64,000 nucleotides of DNA from Dichetophora obliterata (GCA_963920525.1 OY986436.1:183403496-183467495), one strand, 5' to 3'; numbered from the stretch's first letter, positions 23,501-36,685 are shown. Notes: generated from the sequence alone by a model not told the origin. Numbers and translations: made by a program.

Positions 23501-24028
23501 AAAAGTATGCAGCGATTACCAAAAGAATGCAGCAAAAATTTAGAATACAATTGATGTAAAGCTGTTGAATTTAAGAATGAGACAATAATCAAACGAAGAA
23601 CAAAAACAACAGAAACAAGCGAATATGAATTTAAAAACAAAACTCAAAAACTTTGCTTCCACAGCTTATGGAAAATTTGTCAGAAACAAATTTTTTCCCC
23701 TTCTTTGATAGATTAAATGGAAAAATTAACAAAATTATAAAAACCTGATCGAAAGACGTCCTCATATGTCTCAAAAAGCACAAGTTTACACAAAAGTTAG
23801 CATTTAATATTCAAAAACACTGGAATTACCTAAAAATTTTCGCAACCAAATTATCAAACAACCTGCTCAGAACGAGAGTTGATGAGAACTGATATTCGTA
23901 GACATATTACTTTGGTTACACCTCCTCCCAACGGTAATATTTTGTTTCACTCTCAGTATTGAACTTGCACAGAGCTAGTAAGTAAAGTGAAAGATCAGTA
24001 AGCGATATAAAGTCATAACAGAACCAAG
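23501..24028. other. no gene seen
   Basis: AT-rich spacer, possibly 5' remains of the jockey-like LINE. Nothing specific recognised. Confidence 0.35.
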
Positions 24029-24546
24029 GTAACACCCCTCAGTGGATTAACAATTTGATCGTAAAATACGTCCTACATGTGATCGCTTGCCGCCCAACCT
24101 CAGCAATTCCCACTACGCCACAGCCACAGAAGGTGCCGCATAACGCTAACATCGTCGAGATCTACCACGCCACAGCCCTACAACACGCTAGCGTCACTCG
24201 TCTCCGTCACCCCATTTTCTCAAGGACATCATACGTCGCCACCAGTTCAAGGTCTTCATCAACGTCAAGGTCAAGGTCTCCTCCACCCTCATCTTCTCAA
24301 GGGCATCAGATATCGAAACAAGGTCCATGTCAACACATCGGTGCATTACTGTGTGTGTATTTAAAGTCATATACGATTTTGCTACTAAACCACTAGGGTA
24401 ACTAACACCATTTGAATTGTGAACAAAATAAAGAAATAGCTATAAATAAGCGAAAGGGTCTTTATTTACAAATTTTCTGCAACGAACACTGGACACCGGC
24501 GAGTATACTCCAGCTGTAGAAATCCGGAAAATTACAGTTCATTACA
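24029..24546 (+). repeat. probable solo LTR
   Basis: The right end reads GCAACGAACACTGGACACCGG...TTCATTACA and resembles the ends at 40780 and (minus strand) 47660. All share GCAACG, a CCGGCGAG word and a terminal TTACA. A polyadenylation-type AATAAA lies at ~24426. The left end GGTAACACCCC may be a decayed TGTAAC. A frame read through it (24055-24396) is low-complexity and not credible as a gene. Confidence 0.5.
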
Positions 24547-24849
24547 AGTTAAACAAAAAGAATTTCTTTTTTTACATGAATTAAGTAAGTTTGAAGAAGG
24601 CAACAACAACAACAAAACCTCTGTAAAGAGTCAATCACACAGCAGACTAGACAGGCTGTTTTAGAAATCGCTACCCATCCTCTTCAGTAGTCTTGAGTGA
24701 TTCCGCTGTGACCAACGCACTGCTAAAGTCTTATATGACTTGACAAGTGTTTAAAAAAATTCGTAACAACTTTAAAGTTCTCATCTTCCATTTAATCATA
24801 TGACACTTAAGTTAAAAATATATATCACAATTAATTACCAAGTTTAAAG
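24547..24849. other. spacer, short CAA tract at ~24600
   Basis: Contains a (CAA)n run of about six units. No gene seen. Confidence 0.45.
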
Positions 24850-25060
24850 AGAATCTATGGTTTCATTTAAATCAAAAAAAGTTTCAGAACAAGAAAATTA
24901 AGTTTCATTGAAAGTAAAAAATGTTGTGTTTAATTTAAAAAAGGTTATATTTTATTTAATAAAAGTTTCGTTTAGTTTGAAAAAGGTATCATTCAATTGG
25001 AAAAAAGTTTCTTTCCATTGGAAAATAGTTTCGTTTAATTCGAAAATGGTTAAATTTACT
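24850..25060 (+). repeat. short-unit array GTTTCRTTTAATTTGAAAAA
   Basis: About nine imperfect 22-24 bp units, clearest at 24955-25050 (AAAAGTTTCGTTTAGTTTGA, then ATCATTCAATTGGAAAAAAG, then TTTCTTTCCATTGG). Inverted relative to the array at 18640-18800. The open frame across it is a by-product of the repeat. Confidence 0.75.
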
Positions 25061-25114
25061 CGTATTCTTATAAGTAGTCAGTATAAAGTTTGGGCAAACT
25101 TGACTAGCTGGTAA

Positions 25115-28100
25115 TGAAACAAGCAAAAAGTAAAATTTTGTGATAAGAACTGGTGTAAATATCTTGTAATATTTGCTTAAATTATTTATATAAAATACAA
25201 ATATTTTGGTATAATCAGCTTCCTGTACAGTTAAAAAGAGTAATCAAATATTTGACTAAAGGACTCAAATTCAAGTTTCCATAAAATTTATTTACTAAAA
25301 GTAAAAACTTAAATCTGCTTTTTTTTACTTTCTTCCGCAAAAATAACTACAAATATCGAGCACATCAAAGTATTTCAATTGACTGCACATGACATCTTTT
25401 TAATTATGAAAGCTTTTCGCTATTCACACAAATGCCACTTTAAGATGACTTTTGGCGGTTGTTTATTTAAACATGTCACATAAGATGACAAACAACGAGC
25501 ACGCAAATGAGTACGATTAAAAGTGCAACCTTGTAGGAAAGACACAAAAAAAAAATAACCAAAAAAATAAACTACGCGGCATGCATTGCGAGTTGCATTC
25601 TATTTCGCATTTATGAAAGCAGTATTTCTTTTTCCATTTCACTTCACGAACCTACCCCACCAACAAACAAATAAAGTAAACTTTTGCTGCGAAAACTTTT
25701 CAGGGAAACCAGCTTTTTAAATAATTGTAATTGCACATGCTCACTCCACGCACACGCCTTTACGCCCACTACTGCTTAGGAAGTGCAAGTTTTGTAAATT
25801 GCTTTATGTAAATAAACACTTGCTACGGCTGGAAACGGATGCGGCTGCAACTCTAGTTGGAAAAGTTGCAACAAGCAGAAGTTGGGCAGGAGTTCATTGC
25901 AAATTTTACAAAATTTTCTTCTAATTTATGCACCAAAGTTTTCAAGGCTATAAGGAGCAAGAAGTTAATATTACGAGCTAAAATTATGCACCGATCGAAT
26001 TGAAATAGAAACGAAAATGGAAGGAAAAAAGGGCAAAATAAGAAAGAGGAACTGTGTTGTTGAATGTGTAAAGCAAATAGTTTTATTCGTTAAAAATTTA
26101 TGAAAGTGTTAAAAAACTTTTTTCTGCTTTAAACTTAGATTAAATTAAACCTAAGCAGAATTTGAATATATGTATATTTCAACAAATTTTAACACCTTTT
26201 AAACTGTCTACCTAAAGAACTTAAAGTATCTTAAGTATATTACTTTTTTCAAATTAACTTGTGAATACTTCAGCATTGCCCGAGTGACACGCATGACAAC
26301 AAAATCAAAAAGCAGTCAGGCTTTATTTTACAGGAGGTTTATAGGATTGAAGTAATAGCAGTTCTCAAAAATCGTTTGTAATTAAGTCTCTCTGAAGAAT
26401 CTTCGCTGTAAAATGACCTACACAAATAAGCACAAATGAAGAGCTGCACATAACATTAGAAAAGGCAAAAAAACTGCTTTATTTGTCAAAAAATAGTAAT
26501 AAAAACATAAAAAACTACAAAAAAATTGTAGACATTTTAACAAATGTTGGCTTCTCTTCTTCCATTGTGTTTTTTACTTCTTTTGTCTTTCTTATATTTC
26601 CGGCTTGTTGCCAACAAATACTAAAAAACAAACTTATTCTTTTCTATATTATTTTTGTGACACTTAATTGTCTGCTTTAAGGCGGTATCTCTGAGTTTTT
26701 TATTCTTGATTATTGTCCCTTTCTTTATTGTCGGTTCGTGTTAATAAAGCATGTTACAATTAGCTGTCGCCTAAAGCGAGGTGTCAGCCTCTTGTTGCTC
26801 TTTTGATATGTCCAGTTGTAATAGAAACATGAAAACAAACAACAACAAAAATGTCCTTAATTATCAGTCATAATTAGAAAATCTTTGATGATAACATTTT
26901 ATTAATCAGCCATTCTTTAGTTCCACCCAAGTTGCTGGTTTAATCTATTAAGGAGCAATTTAATAAATTACTAGTAAGTCTTATTGTTATATTTATATTG
27001 TGATTTTCGACTAATGTATGTTACTCATACGCCCCGTTGTTTTATTACTTTTACGTATGTTTTATTAAAAGGAAATAACGTGACCTCAAATTAATGAAAA
27101 TTAATAAAGTTGGATTTTAAAACAAATTTTTTAATACAGTTGTTTTCAGTTACAATGTTTTTTCTTTTTTGTATGTTATTCTCAGTCATCTTAAACTTGG
27201 CCTGCAAATTCTTATCATAATGGACAGAACAATAGTCTTAATGATTGGAAGTCTTTCGAATAATATTAATAAATACTTTATTTTCAGTTTCACTTAAAAA
27301 GTTAATAACTTTTGGCTATTTTTGACTTGTCTTTTGTTGTTTTCCAATCTATCAATAAACAATAATGGAAGTTCCTTTTTCGAGGCAATAATTTCTAAAG
27401 CGATATAGTGCCATTACTAATGCGAATTCCTGAAATGAAATTCTGAATTTCTGAACTGTGGTTTGTAGCTGAAGAAACAAGCTTTCAAATATTGCTTTGA
27501 ATGTGAGCAAAATCATATATATTTGTTATTTATTTTTTTTTGCCAAGGACCATAACTGTCCCGTTTAGCTCCACCCTTCCCTTAATAAAGATTCTTTGTT
27601 TTATAAAACCCCATTTTTCACCGTGCAAGCACGAAAAAGAAAAACAATACTCATTTTCATTATTAAAATTCTGTAAAAACTTAGTTATTATCATATTTTA
27701 ATAATGAAAATTCAAGTTTCAAGGTAATATTATATTTTATTAATCATCTCCAAACGCTTTTTTAAGAAATTCTTCATATTACAAGGTAAATAATTTATTT
27801 CGCCATTGAAGCAAAAACCAAATCAATTTTCCCATTTCACAAGAGGCAAATAATTTATGATTTAGCTTACTATGTACTTATAGTACTTTGAGATAATTTC
27901 TCTGAGTAGGCAGATGTAACGTCAAATAATTTCAGAAAATTTTCAAAATTATGTTTCTACTTTTAAAATTTTTAAAAAGCATATTTCTTAAAATTGATAT
28001 TTTTAATCTCTGTGCGGTAAAATCTATATTTTTATAAATGAAGTATGTATATTTCAATGACTACTTTCGAATGAATTTTTTTTTCAGACGATCTGGAGCC

Positions 28101-29010
28101 GAGCTGTGGCCCAATTTTCAACATTTTTAAGAACATTAACTTCAGCGCTATCTTTATATATTAAAACTGTGTGTTACAAAGAAAAAAATTATTTAAACTG
28201 ATGATCTAAAATTAACATGTAAATTAAATTTTTTGTCTATATAATATACTTTTTTAGAAAATATCTTCTAAAGTAGGGCCGTCCAGAATTCTTGCCAGAG
28301 CGTTGACAGAGGGCAGGCAGTGCACTTTGTCGTCTGCTTGATGATTTCGGGGGTGAAGCGCAAAGAGGAGCGAAAAATATTGAGAGGATGAAGAGCGTAG
28401 ATGTATAGAACCCATGAAAGCGAGAACATGCTGTTATGAAAAAGCAGTGTTGCACATTCTGCGTATTAAGACAATTTTTGCCTTTAAAGGGTTTTTATTA
28501 TTTGACAGAGCTTTCAAATCACGTCTTACAGCGCGGTTTTTCACAAATTTTTTTGTTTGTTTGTTTTTGTTTGTAAACTTTGGGGTAAACATTAATTTAA
28601 TATTTAATATTAAACGTTCAGAGATAAAATATTTGCCAAAATATCAGTTATGTGGCGAATATTGACCAAAGTATATAACTTTTTTTCGCAGGTATCATTC
28701 GAAACTCTCACATTGTAGAATATCAGGCAAATTTTGACTTCTATTTTGGCGTAAGACGACAAGAAACAAAAAAAAATTCTTTTTTTTTCTCAAAATTTTG
28801 AAAGCCAAAAGATTACTAAATTTTTTAAGTGAAAACTTCTTTAGGCGCGTTGAACGATTTTGGTAGAGGGTAAATCTTTGGTTTGCGTCATCGTATTTTT
28901 CCGAGGAACTCTCGTCATCAATACAGACAGCAAAGATATCAAGATAGGAAAATTAGAAAACATAGACTCAAAAAATGTTTGCATGTATTAGCGCATAAAA
29001 ATATCAACAA
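25115..29010. other. 3.9 kb without recognisable genes
   Basis: AT-rich, intron-like sequence. Several short frames exist (26483, 28237 and 28414) but none shows a known motif or plausible composition. Nothing else seen. Confidence 0.45.
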
Positions 29011-29243
29011 TTACACAAGTTTACAAATTCCGGTCAACTTTTGGAGCTGATTCGATGAGAACAAATCTTAACGTTATTTGAGGCGCTGAATTCGAATCCG
29101 GTTTTTGTTTTTCAAGATTGGTTCTAGTTTTCGAGTTCTTGCATGTTGGCTGCACTGCACTGTAATAACGACAATCAGCTGTAGGCATTGCTAAAAACGT
29201 CATTTCAATTGTAATCTTTAAGTTATTTTTTGTTTCAAAACCT

Positions 29244-30887
29244 GTGAAAATGGAAAGAAAGAAGTGCAAAGTTGATTCTAAGTGTTTTTGTTATGTTTGC
29301 GGATGTTATATTATCGGGAAAAGTGGAAAAAATATATCAAAAGCGCTGAGAGATGCATATTCGTATTATTTTGGTTTCTCTGTGAAAAACACTCATAAGC
29401 CGTGGGTACCGAAATTATTTTGTAAAGCGTGTAGCACAAAACTGTACAAGTGGTCACTTGGTCAAGAAGTGTACTTTTAATTTTCAATGCCAATGTTATG
29501 GAGAGAGCCAAAAAATCATGTAGATGATTGTTATTTTTGCTTGATGAATGTGGTCGGTCTTAATGCAAAAAAACTATCAAAGTATAAATATGCTGACGTG
29601 TCATCAGTGTCCAAGCCAGTTCTGCGTACGAATAATGACCCTTTGCCAATTTGCAAACACATAAAATATCGCAAAGTATGCTGAATGACTTGATTCGTGA
29701 TTTGGATTTATCGAAACAAAAAGCAGAATTGCTCGCATCACGGTTGCAGGAGTGGAACTGTCTTCACACTGAAACAAAAGTGACTGTTTACAGAACCAGA
29801 AATCAGGCGCTTTTACCGTTTTTCAAAAAAGAAGATAACATATGTTTCTGCGATGACATCAACGGTTTATTTCAAGCGATGAATACACCATACGATGTAA
29901 ATGAATGGCGTTTGTTTATAGATGGTTCAAAATACAGCCTGAAGGCTGGTCTGATACACAATGGAAATTTGAAACCATCTATTGTGATTGCTCATGCAGT
30001 ACAAACGAAGGAATCCTACGATATAATGTGTAAACTTTTGACCAAGATCAAATACAATGAGCATCAATGGAAAATTTGTGGCGATTTAAAGGTTTGAAAA
30101 TAAATGCATATTTAATGTTAAAGAATAAATTATTTGCATACTATTCCAACAGGTCGTTGGCCTCTTAATGGGGATGCAATCTGGTTTTACGAAATTTTGT
30201 TGCTTTTTGTGTCTGTGGGATAGCCGTGCAACTGATCAACATTATGTGAAATATGATTGGCCACGTCGAACTAGTTATGAACCAGGAAAACAAAACGTCT
30301 CTTTTACATCACTTGTGAATCCACAGAACATTTTCCTGCCACCTCTCCACATAAAACTTGGCCTTATCAAAAACCTTGTCAAAGCACTCAATCCTGAAGG
30401 ACCGGCTTTTAATTACTTAACCAAGGTGTTTCCCAAATTGTCATACGCTAAAATCAAAGAGGGAATATTTGTTGGACCTGATATTCGAAAATTAATGGCC
30501 GACGGCAATTTTATAGCAATTTTAACGCCTAATGAAGCAGCAGCATGGGCATCATTTCAAGATGTTGTTCACAACTTTCTTGGTAACCGCAAGTCCCCGG
30601 ATTTCAAGGAAATAATCGACAGTTTGTTGCAAAATTATCGCAAGATTGGAGCTCGAATGTCTCTCAAAATGCATTTCCTCCATTCCCATCTCGACTTTTT
30701 CCCTGAAAACTTAGGTGATACGAGCGACGAGCAAGGAGAGCGACTACACCAAGATTTGGTGAAAATAGAAAGACGCTATCAAGGATTTTGGGACGAGGGC
30801 ATGATGAGCGACTACTGTTGGACTATACTGCGTGAAACAGATCCCAAGCAATACAAACGAATCAGTTCGAAGACTCTTCATTTCTAA
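29244..30887 (+). pseudogene. transposon protein of unassigned family, candidate DDE transposase, decayed
   Basis: Cys-rich start (CYVCGCYI, CKACSTKLYKW), an in-frame stop TAA at 29478, same frame resuming with REPKNHVDDCYFCLMNV, a stop at 29682 and a frameshift. Then LIRDLDLSKQKAELLASRLQ to WKICGDLK. An intron of 61 bp (30092-30152, GT...CAACAG) joins GDLK to VVGLLMGMQSGFTKFCC. The final part to 30887 has LPPLHIKLGLIKNLVKAL, KIKEGIFVGPDIRKLM, and HLDFFPENLGDTSDEQGERL. Candidate acidic residues: FIDGS (~29914), CGDLK (~30077) and DEQGERLH (~30726). I recall similar multi-copy proteins from arthropods, without a named function. The DDE reading is inference. Confidence 0.7.
30092..30152 (+). 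other. 61-bp GT-AG intron in the transposon gene
   Basis: Donor AAAG|GTTTGA and acceptor TTCCAACAG|GTCG. Removing it gives a continuous frame GDLK-VVGLL. The intron carries an in-frame stop, so splicing is needed for the full protein. Confidence 0.8.
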
Positions 30888-31601
30888 ATAATCACTTTTT
30901 ATTGAATAAAAAAAAAAATTTAATCTCTCGTTTTGTTACCTTACACGAAATGGTGTGTATCCGCATGCAACAGTTATTTAGACATGGACTCATACGATTC
31001 TTTAACGTTAACTGCTTTTCATAACCTTTGTGCAACAAAACAGCTTTTAAGCTTAACCTGCTGCTGTCGATATATAACCGCCAATCATTTGGAAGCTAAA
31101 AGTGGGTTAATTCACTAAATCTTCTGTAGCTTTGTCATTTTTGCACCAATCTGGGTCTTGTTCGGCGCAAAATGTTCGTATTGAAATAAACTAATGTCCT
31201 ATGTAATAAAACAGCAAAATTTTCAATTGTTTTGTGTAAAACAAATTAGTTGAAAAGAGCAAAATTTCAAAATATCATCAAATTTTTCATGAATTTTGAA
31301 ATTGTGTCCACTGTAACACTGTCATTTCTTGACTAATCTTCACAAACGACCCATGGTTATTTTAGCAATTTTATTATCTTTCAATAAAAAATAATAATCA
31401 CATCAACCGACGAATATTTTTGAAGATATTTGCATTTAAGTGACATCATCTTTTTAAAAACGCAAATAACGGTAATTATGCAATATCTCGAAAACTAGAA
31501 CCAATCTGGAAAAACGGAACCCAGATTCAAATTCTGCGCCTCAAATAGCTTTAGGAATAACTTGTAGTTGCTCAGCTCCAAAACCGTGTATACTTGTGTT
31601 A

Positions 31602-32385
31602 TCGTCACTCTTGTTCTTAATCGGCCGCAAGCTCACAAAGACATCACTTGGCAACTCCTGAAATTAATGCATATAATCTGTTTGTTAGTAAATAAATACT
31701 TAAGTTAGGTTGCAATAAGATGTTTGCAACCAAAATTTATTATTAATTCGCTTTATATTGGTCTATATATGCTTTTAAAGTTTAGCAATTTCTACAGTTG
31801 TTGTATTTGTCAACATTTTTGAAAAACTTGCTTTTACTTAAACAGCTGCTATGCATGGTGAGATTTAAAAATGGAACGATCTTCTTCTTTTTCTGCTTTT
31901 TTTCTGCTGGAACTTCGTTTGCAAACAAGAAAAATAATGTATGGATTGAGTATTTTAACATTTTAGTCTTTAAGTTGTGATAAAGGAATATGTTGAACAT
32001 TCAAATAATTACATGCATGCTCTTATTTTATTATATATCATCTAACAAAGTTTGACAATTTTCCACTTGTTTTCTTTCACCACTGCGACATTTTATTTTC
32101 AGAGTTATCAACTATCATTGTTATCAACTATCATCATTAATAAATTTTTTCATAACACGGGGGTTACACGAGACAGTACTGTTAAGACAGTGAAAAAACG
32201 TTTTAATTGTCAAACTTTGTGTCAGACAGTTGGTAAGACAGTTGGCAGGGCAGTAGACAAAATAGTAAAAAATTTCTATTTTATGAAGAAAATTTTTGTT
32301 AAAACTACGAGTATGCCTAATTAATTCTATTAAATTTTCACGTATTCTGTCACTTGATATGCTAAATATTATTCTACTTTCCTAG
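31602..32385. other. no gene seen
   Basis: AT-rich spacer between the TTA-flanked transposon and the next MITE. Confidence 0.4.
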
Positions 32386-32893
32386 CTACGAGTGTGAACA
32401 CTCATTAAATCGTTGGTCAAATCGTTTGGTGAAAATCAAAATTTTTGATTTTTCTGCTGATTTGACGAACGATTTGACCAGTGTGAACACTCGTCAAATT
32501 GTGTAGTACGATTTTGTCAGTTCAAAAAAGTTTTCAACCTGAGCACATCGTAACAAAAGAGGGAGCGGAAATTGTGTAGTACGATTTTGTCAGTTCAAAA
32601 AAGTTTTCAACCTGAGCACATCGTAACAAAAGAGGGAGCGGAAGAAAATAATAACAAAATAATAAAAAATAACTGTTGCAAATAATTTGTAATAATTATT
32701 AAAATAATTTCTTCATCTTCCAATACTATTTTAATAACAAGTGGTATTAGAAATTTTCCGCCATCGCGATGTGCTTACTTCGGTGTTCAAGATAAAATTA
32801 AATTTAACGAAAAATTTGATGAGTCTGAACACTTTTGTGGTCAAACGATTTGACAAATGATTTAATGAGCGGTTTAAATGTGAACAACCCTAA
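32386..32893. mobile_element. MITE with CTCATTAAATC-type TIRs
   Basis: CTCATTAAATCGTTGGTCAA at 32401 and its near-complement ending at 32869 (CTCATTAAATCATTTGTCAA read inward). The palindromic word GAGTGTGAACACTC-like occurs at ~32391 and again at ~32480. Boundaries are approximate. It contains a recent 73-bp tandem duplication. Confidence 0.65.
32498..32643 (+). repeat. perfect 73-bp tandem duplication
   Basis: Units 32498-32570 and 32571-32643 appear identical base for base (starting ATTGTGTAGTACG, ending GGGAGCGGAA). Confidence 0.95.
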
Positions 32894-33024
32894 TGCAGAC
32901 TCTCATACTAGGGTTACCATGCCACTATTTTTTTGAGAATACAAACAATAAAATTTTAATTCAATATACTATAACGATATAATACTACTTCTATAAAAAC
33001 TTAATATTATACTATTATTTATTA

Positions 33025-33310
33025 CACCCAAAAATAATCTTCGTACGATGTACAAAACAATTATTATATTCTACAAAGCCCTTTGTTCTTTTCAGCCTAC
33101 GAACGACTTTGTGAACAATACAAATGACCGTTTGTACACTGTACAAAGAAATAATTTGTATAAGTTACAAACGCATTCGTTTCATCTACAAAGAAAATTA
33201 TTAAATATTATCAATGCCTTTGTACAATATAGGAATGCGTTTGTAGAATTTACGAATCTGTTTGTACATTGCACGAACGTATTCGTAATATTAACTAATT
33301 TTATTTTGTT
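33025..33310. mobile_element. left end of a TACGAAT-rich MITE
   Basis: Begins TA|CACCCAAAAATAAT at 33023, followed by many interspersed TTTGTACA, TACAAAG and ACGAAT words. The same vocabulary and a matching TA-flanked terminus (GGGTG|TA) occur at 40900-41133, and a related element lies at 62560-63682. The reading frame 33048-33335 is a by-product. Confidence 0.55.
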
Positions 33311-33324
33311 CACAGCACCGAATA

Positions 33325-33715
33325 CCAATTACTGAAGCTACCACCAAGCGATTACTTAGCTGAATACTGATTACTAAGCTATTACATAAACGAAGACTGA
33401 TGACCGAAGCGATTACCAAGCGATTTCTTGGCTGAAAACCGGTTACTAATCGATTACATAACAATTTGCGTCTTTTATTTAATATCAAATAATTTTTGAG
33501 TTACTGTATCTTTCACAGAATCTTGGAGCTGCTGAGCTTTAACTCAGCCTGTGTATAAAACCATGTCAGAAATAGAAGATGTGCTGCCAGTATTAAGGGG
33601 TCACTGATTTGAAATCAGATTGTAATATTAATGCTAAGTAATCAATTGGTAGTTGCTTCAGTAATCAGTTCCGGTTATGTAATCGCTTAATAATCACTTA
33701 GTAACCACTCAGATA
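33325..33715. mobile_element. fold-back MITE built on GATTACT units
   Basis: The left arm (33328-33460) and right arm (33628-33712) are rough reverse complements with repeated words such as CGATTACTTAGC, GATTACATAA and ACTGATTACT. No coding. Confidence 0.5.
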
Positions 33716-34263
33716 TTGCGCTATACTAAACAAAAGAAACAAACAAGCATATGAACCGAATAGTTTAATATTGAGTTTCAGCATTGTAATATTTCTTTGG
33801 CTTAAATTTAAGTACAGACAAATTTTAATTATGGGTTAGTATTTGTGAAAGTTTATATTTTAAACCGTAAGGTTAAAAAATATGCAGATTTTTAACCACG
33901 TATAAGGATTTGAAATGTTAAAGGAATAAGCTAAACGTGTGAAAGAGCGCGAGAACGAACCGAAAAATAAATAACAAAATAAAATTAAGAAAAGCTTATA
34001 AAAAATTAATTTGCTTGCAAGTAACAAAGATAAAATGTTAAACAAATAATATTAAACTATGAATTTCCAATACTTGTTCAACAGAGATATCGATATATTT
34101 GATAACAAGATATGTTACAGAAAAATATGGACCCCCGCTATAAATTTTTTCTCATTTTGTCCCAAGGAATCAAACGAAACCGAATTGAACCATTGATCCA
34201 AACACACTGTTTAATAAAAAATATCTTACTTAATTCACACTGATATTTTAAAACATTATATTA

Positions 34264-34515
34264 TTGAGATTACAGAGACTGTTTTCAATGATTTAAATGA
34301 ATGAATGAAATCACGTCAATGCAGTCAATAATTTCCAACCAAAGATTTGAAAAAACGATTGCATTCATTTTTTCAAATCATTTATTGGGATTTTAAGTTT
34401 TAGATCACAATCAATGATTTGAAAAAATGAATGCCATCACTTTTTCAAATCATTGATTAGGAATAAAATTATTTTAAATCACAAATGAATGCATTCTTTT
34501 ACAGCTCTGTAATCT
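34264..34515. mobile_element. MITE with GATTACAGAG TIRs
   Basis: GATTACAGAG at ~34269 and its complement CTCTGTAATC at ~34505. The interior holds three inverted/direct copies of AATGATTTGAAAAAATGAAT-type words. Confidence 0.5.
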
Positions 34516-36143
34516 TCAGGATGGATCAAAAAAAATAGCGCTATAATACTCATCGTACCAGAAAACTCCCCATCGCAGCACAACCAACCGGGTCCAATTG
34601 TAAATCCAAACCATCCAGGGACCAACTCAAGCACACCATCTATTTAGGAGGACTTCAGTGTCATACTCCTGGCTTGCATTCGTCAAGACTTGACGGTCGA
34701 GTCCTATCTTTATGGATAAAAGACGCGGATATCAACCGTGAGAGAGGTGGAAGTTAAAAAGGGAATGACCAAGAAAGCAAGTCTCGATGAGCGTAAACCA
34801 GGAGATACAGACGAATTATTTATAGAGATTAACCCTTGATTGCCACATCTCGCTAAAAAAATTATCTCTCAAAACTAGAATATTTGAACGTTGTTTTAAA
34901 ATAAAATATTTTAAGTTTCAAACATATCCACTCATTCTTTTTCTTGACTTGTGACAAACCTCACAAAGATGTGTTGGCGACTTTGAAAATGTTTGTCCTT
35001 TTTCCCCATTGAACAAGTCTTAAAAAAGCTGTTTCTTTTTTAAAAGAAAAAATATCAAAAGAGAAGGAAAAAATATCTGCGAAACAGTAAATTATTAATG
35101 ACATTTATCATTAATAAATTTATATGTATATTTATTGAGAAGTTATTAAAATACAATTTAAATATTTATTCGCTATGCAGTCATGCTGCGCTTTCGATTT
35201 TAACTGTCACTGCTTTTGATACTGTTTGATTTTGTATTTCTTCAGCATGTTGCTGCTTGACGTCTAGATTTAAATATAGTCAGAGAATGAAAATGGAATT
35301 ACTAGCGCTACATAAAAAAATTAATAAATATCCAAATTTAATTACTTTTAATAATTTTAAATAAGATGTGCACGAATGGATTTGGCGATTCGTCTAGCAG
35401 TTGGTAGAATTGGTTATTTATAAACTGCCACATTAGGCGCGCGGCCTAATTACGCTACTAAAACTGGAAAAGTGTTGTGAGCAAACGCCAGAAAAAGTGC
35501 ACCTGTAGGTATCCTTTTCTTTAGCGAATGAACCAGTTTGAAATGTTTTGACATACATTTCATTGTTAAGCTCACTCAGCAAATGAAGCAATGCATACTC
35601 GTTCCGCCTGGACCAATAATTAAATTGTAATGTATACGTATAATGGCTATAATAAAAAATTAAATAATCTAAAGAAATATCAACGCGTTATGAATCAGAT
35701 AAAAGTCGATTTTTTGATAATATCAATATAAGTCGGCTGTCAATACAAAAATGTTGCGAATAAGAAAAACGTTCACCCCAACCATTAATTAAAACACGCA
35801 AAATTCTAATTTAAAAACAATATAGTACATATATAACACCAATATTATTTGATGCTATATTTGCATCCATTGAATTAAATTGATACGATGCAAATAAATT
35901 CAATATAAAAGTATTCTTACCTTATCAGTCAGGTAACTGACCGCGGCTAATAGCAACAGGAAAATTCTTGGAGTTGAAGAATGTATTGCCCTTTTAATTT
36001 TGGTTTATATAATTTTTTTTTTTGCACCGTGCACACAAAAATATTAAACAAAACACAAACACTTTCTGTATAAATATACTTCTGATATGATTTATAATTT
36101 TCAGATTGAGTTGATTCAAAAATTCGATCGAATTGTTGCACAG
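34516..36143. other. no gene seen
   Basis: 34540-34830 is more GC-rich than its surroundings and may be a decayed repeat of unknown type. The rest is AT-rich with nothing recognised. Confidence 0.35.
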
Positions 36144-36630
36144 TGTAAGGACCAAAACTTCGGCAAAGTTTTGCCCTACATGTTCTATTGTAATATTATT
36201 TTATTTATAGGTTCCTGCTGGGTCGTAGGCCGACCATATCCTGCAAAGGAAACTTCCCGGTAGGGCGTGAGGAATGCGAGGGACAGGTTCCGAACTGGGC
36301 ATGTAAGAAGGGCTGAGCCATCCGCAGCTAGGTTAAGTTAGGTTTAAGTAAAATAGGTAGAAGGCACATGGAAGTGCACTAAAATTTATTCATTTAAATA
36401 AATTTATTTTGTTCACTTGAGTAAATTACCATGTTGATACTTACTCATTATTCCGGTGTAAACTCCACCTGCCAAGCATGAAACCTAAGAGTGTCTTAAC
36501 CCTTTGTGGCGCAAGGACGTAAAAACATTTTGTTTTATAAATATCAGGTGACAAATATGATACTATTGACGGAAATAATAATTAAATTTTTTTTTTTAAA
36601 TTTAGTATTTATTTTTATTAAAAAACTTTG

Positions 36631-36648
36631 TGTTGCAGAAATGCAACA
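36631..36648. promoter_or_regulatory. subterminal palindrome, left end of piggyBac
   Basis: TGTTGCAGAAATGCAACA: perfect 7-bp arms around GAAA, 131 bp inside the left terminus and downstream of the transposase stop. Candidate internal repeat for transposase binding, by analogy with the internal inverted repeats of known piggyBacs. Confidence 0.6.
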
Positions 36649-36685
36649 TTGCAGCATTCAAAGCAGTGAAAAATTAAACTTATTT

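Larger units (their letters stand above)
29014..31598 (+). mobile_element. DNA transposon with ~120-bp TIRs and TTA duplication, family unassigned
   Basis: Left terminus CACAAGTTTACA and right terminus (reverse complement) CACAAGTATACA are flanked by TTA at 29011-29013 and 31599-31601. The inverted similarity runs inward ~120 bp through TTATTTGAGGCGC (29070; complement at ~31540) and GATTGGTTCTAGTTTTCGAG (29117; complement at ~31495). Total length 2585 bp. Inside is a decayed protein gene with one clear intron. A 3-bp duplication of TTA recalls PIF/Harbinger or CMC-type insertion, but the protein does not look like either. Confidence 0.8.

Noticed and set aside
24055..24396. 113-codon frame, Ser/Pro-rich
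   Set aside because: Low-complexity reading of a probable LTR.
28237..28455. 72-codon minus-strand frame with a hydrophobic start
   Set aside because: No recognisable domain, neighbour or splice site.
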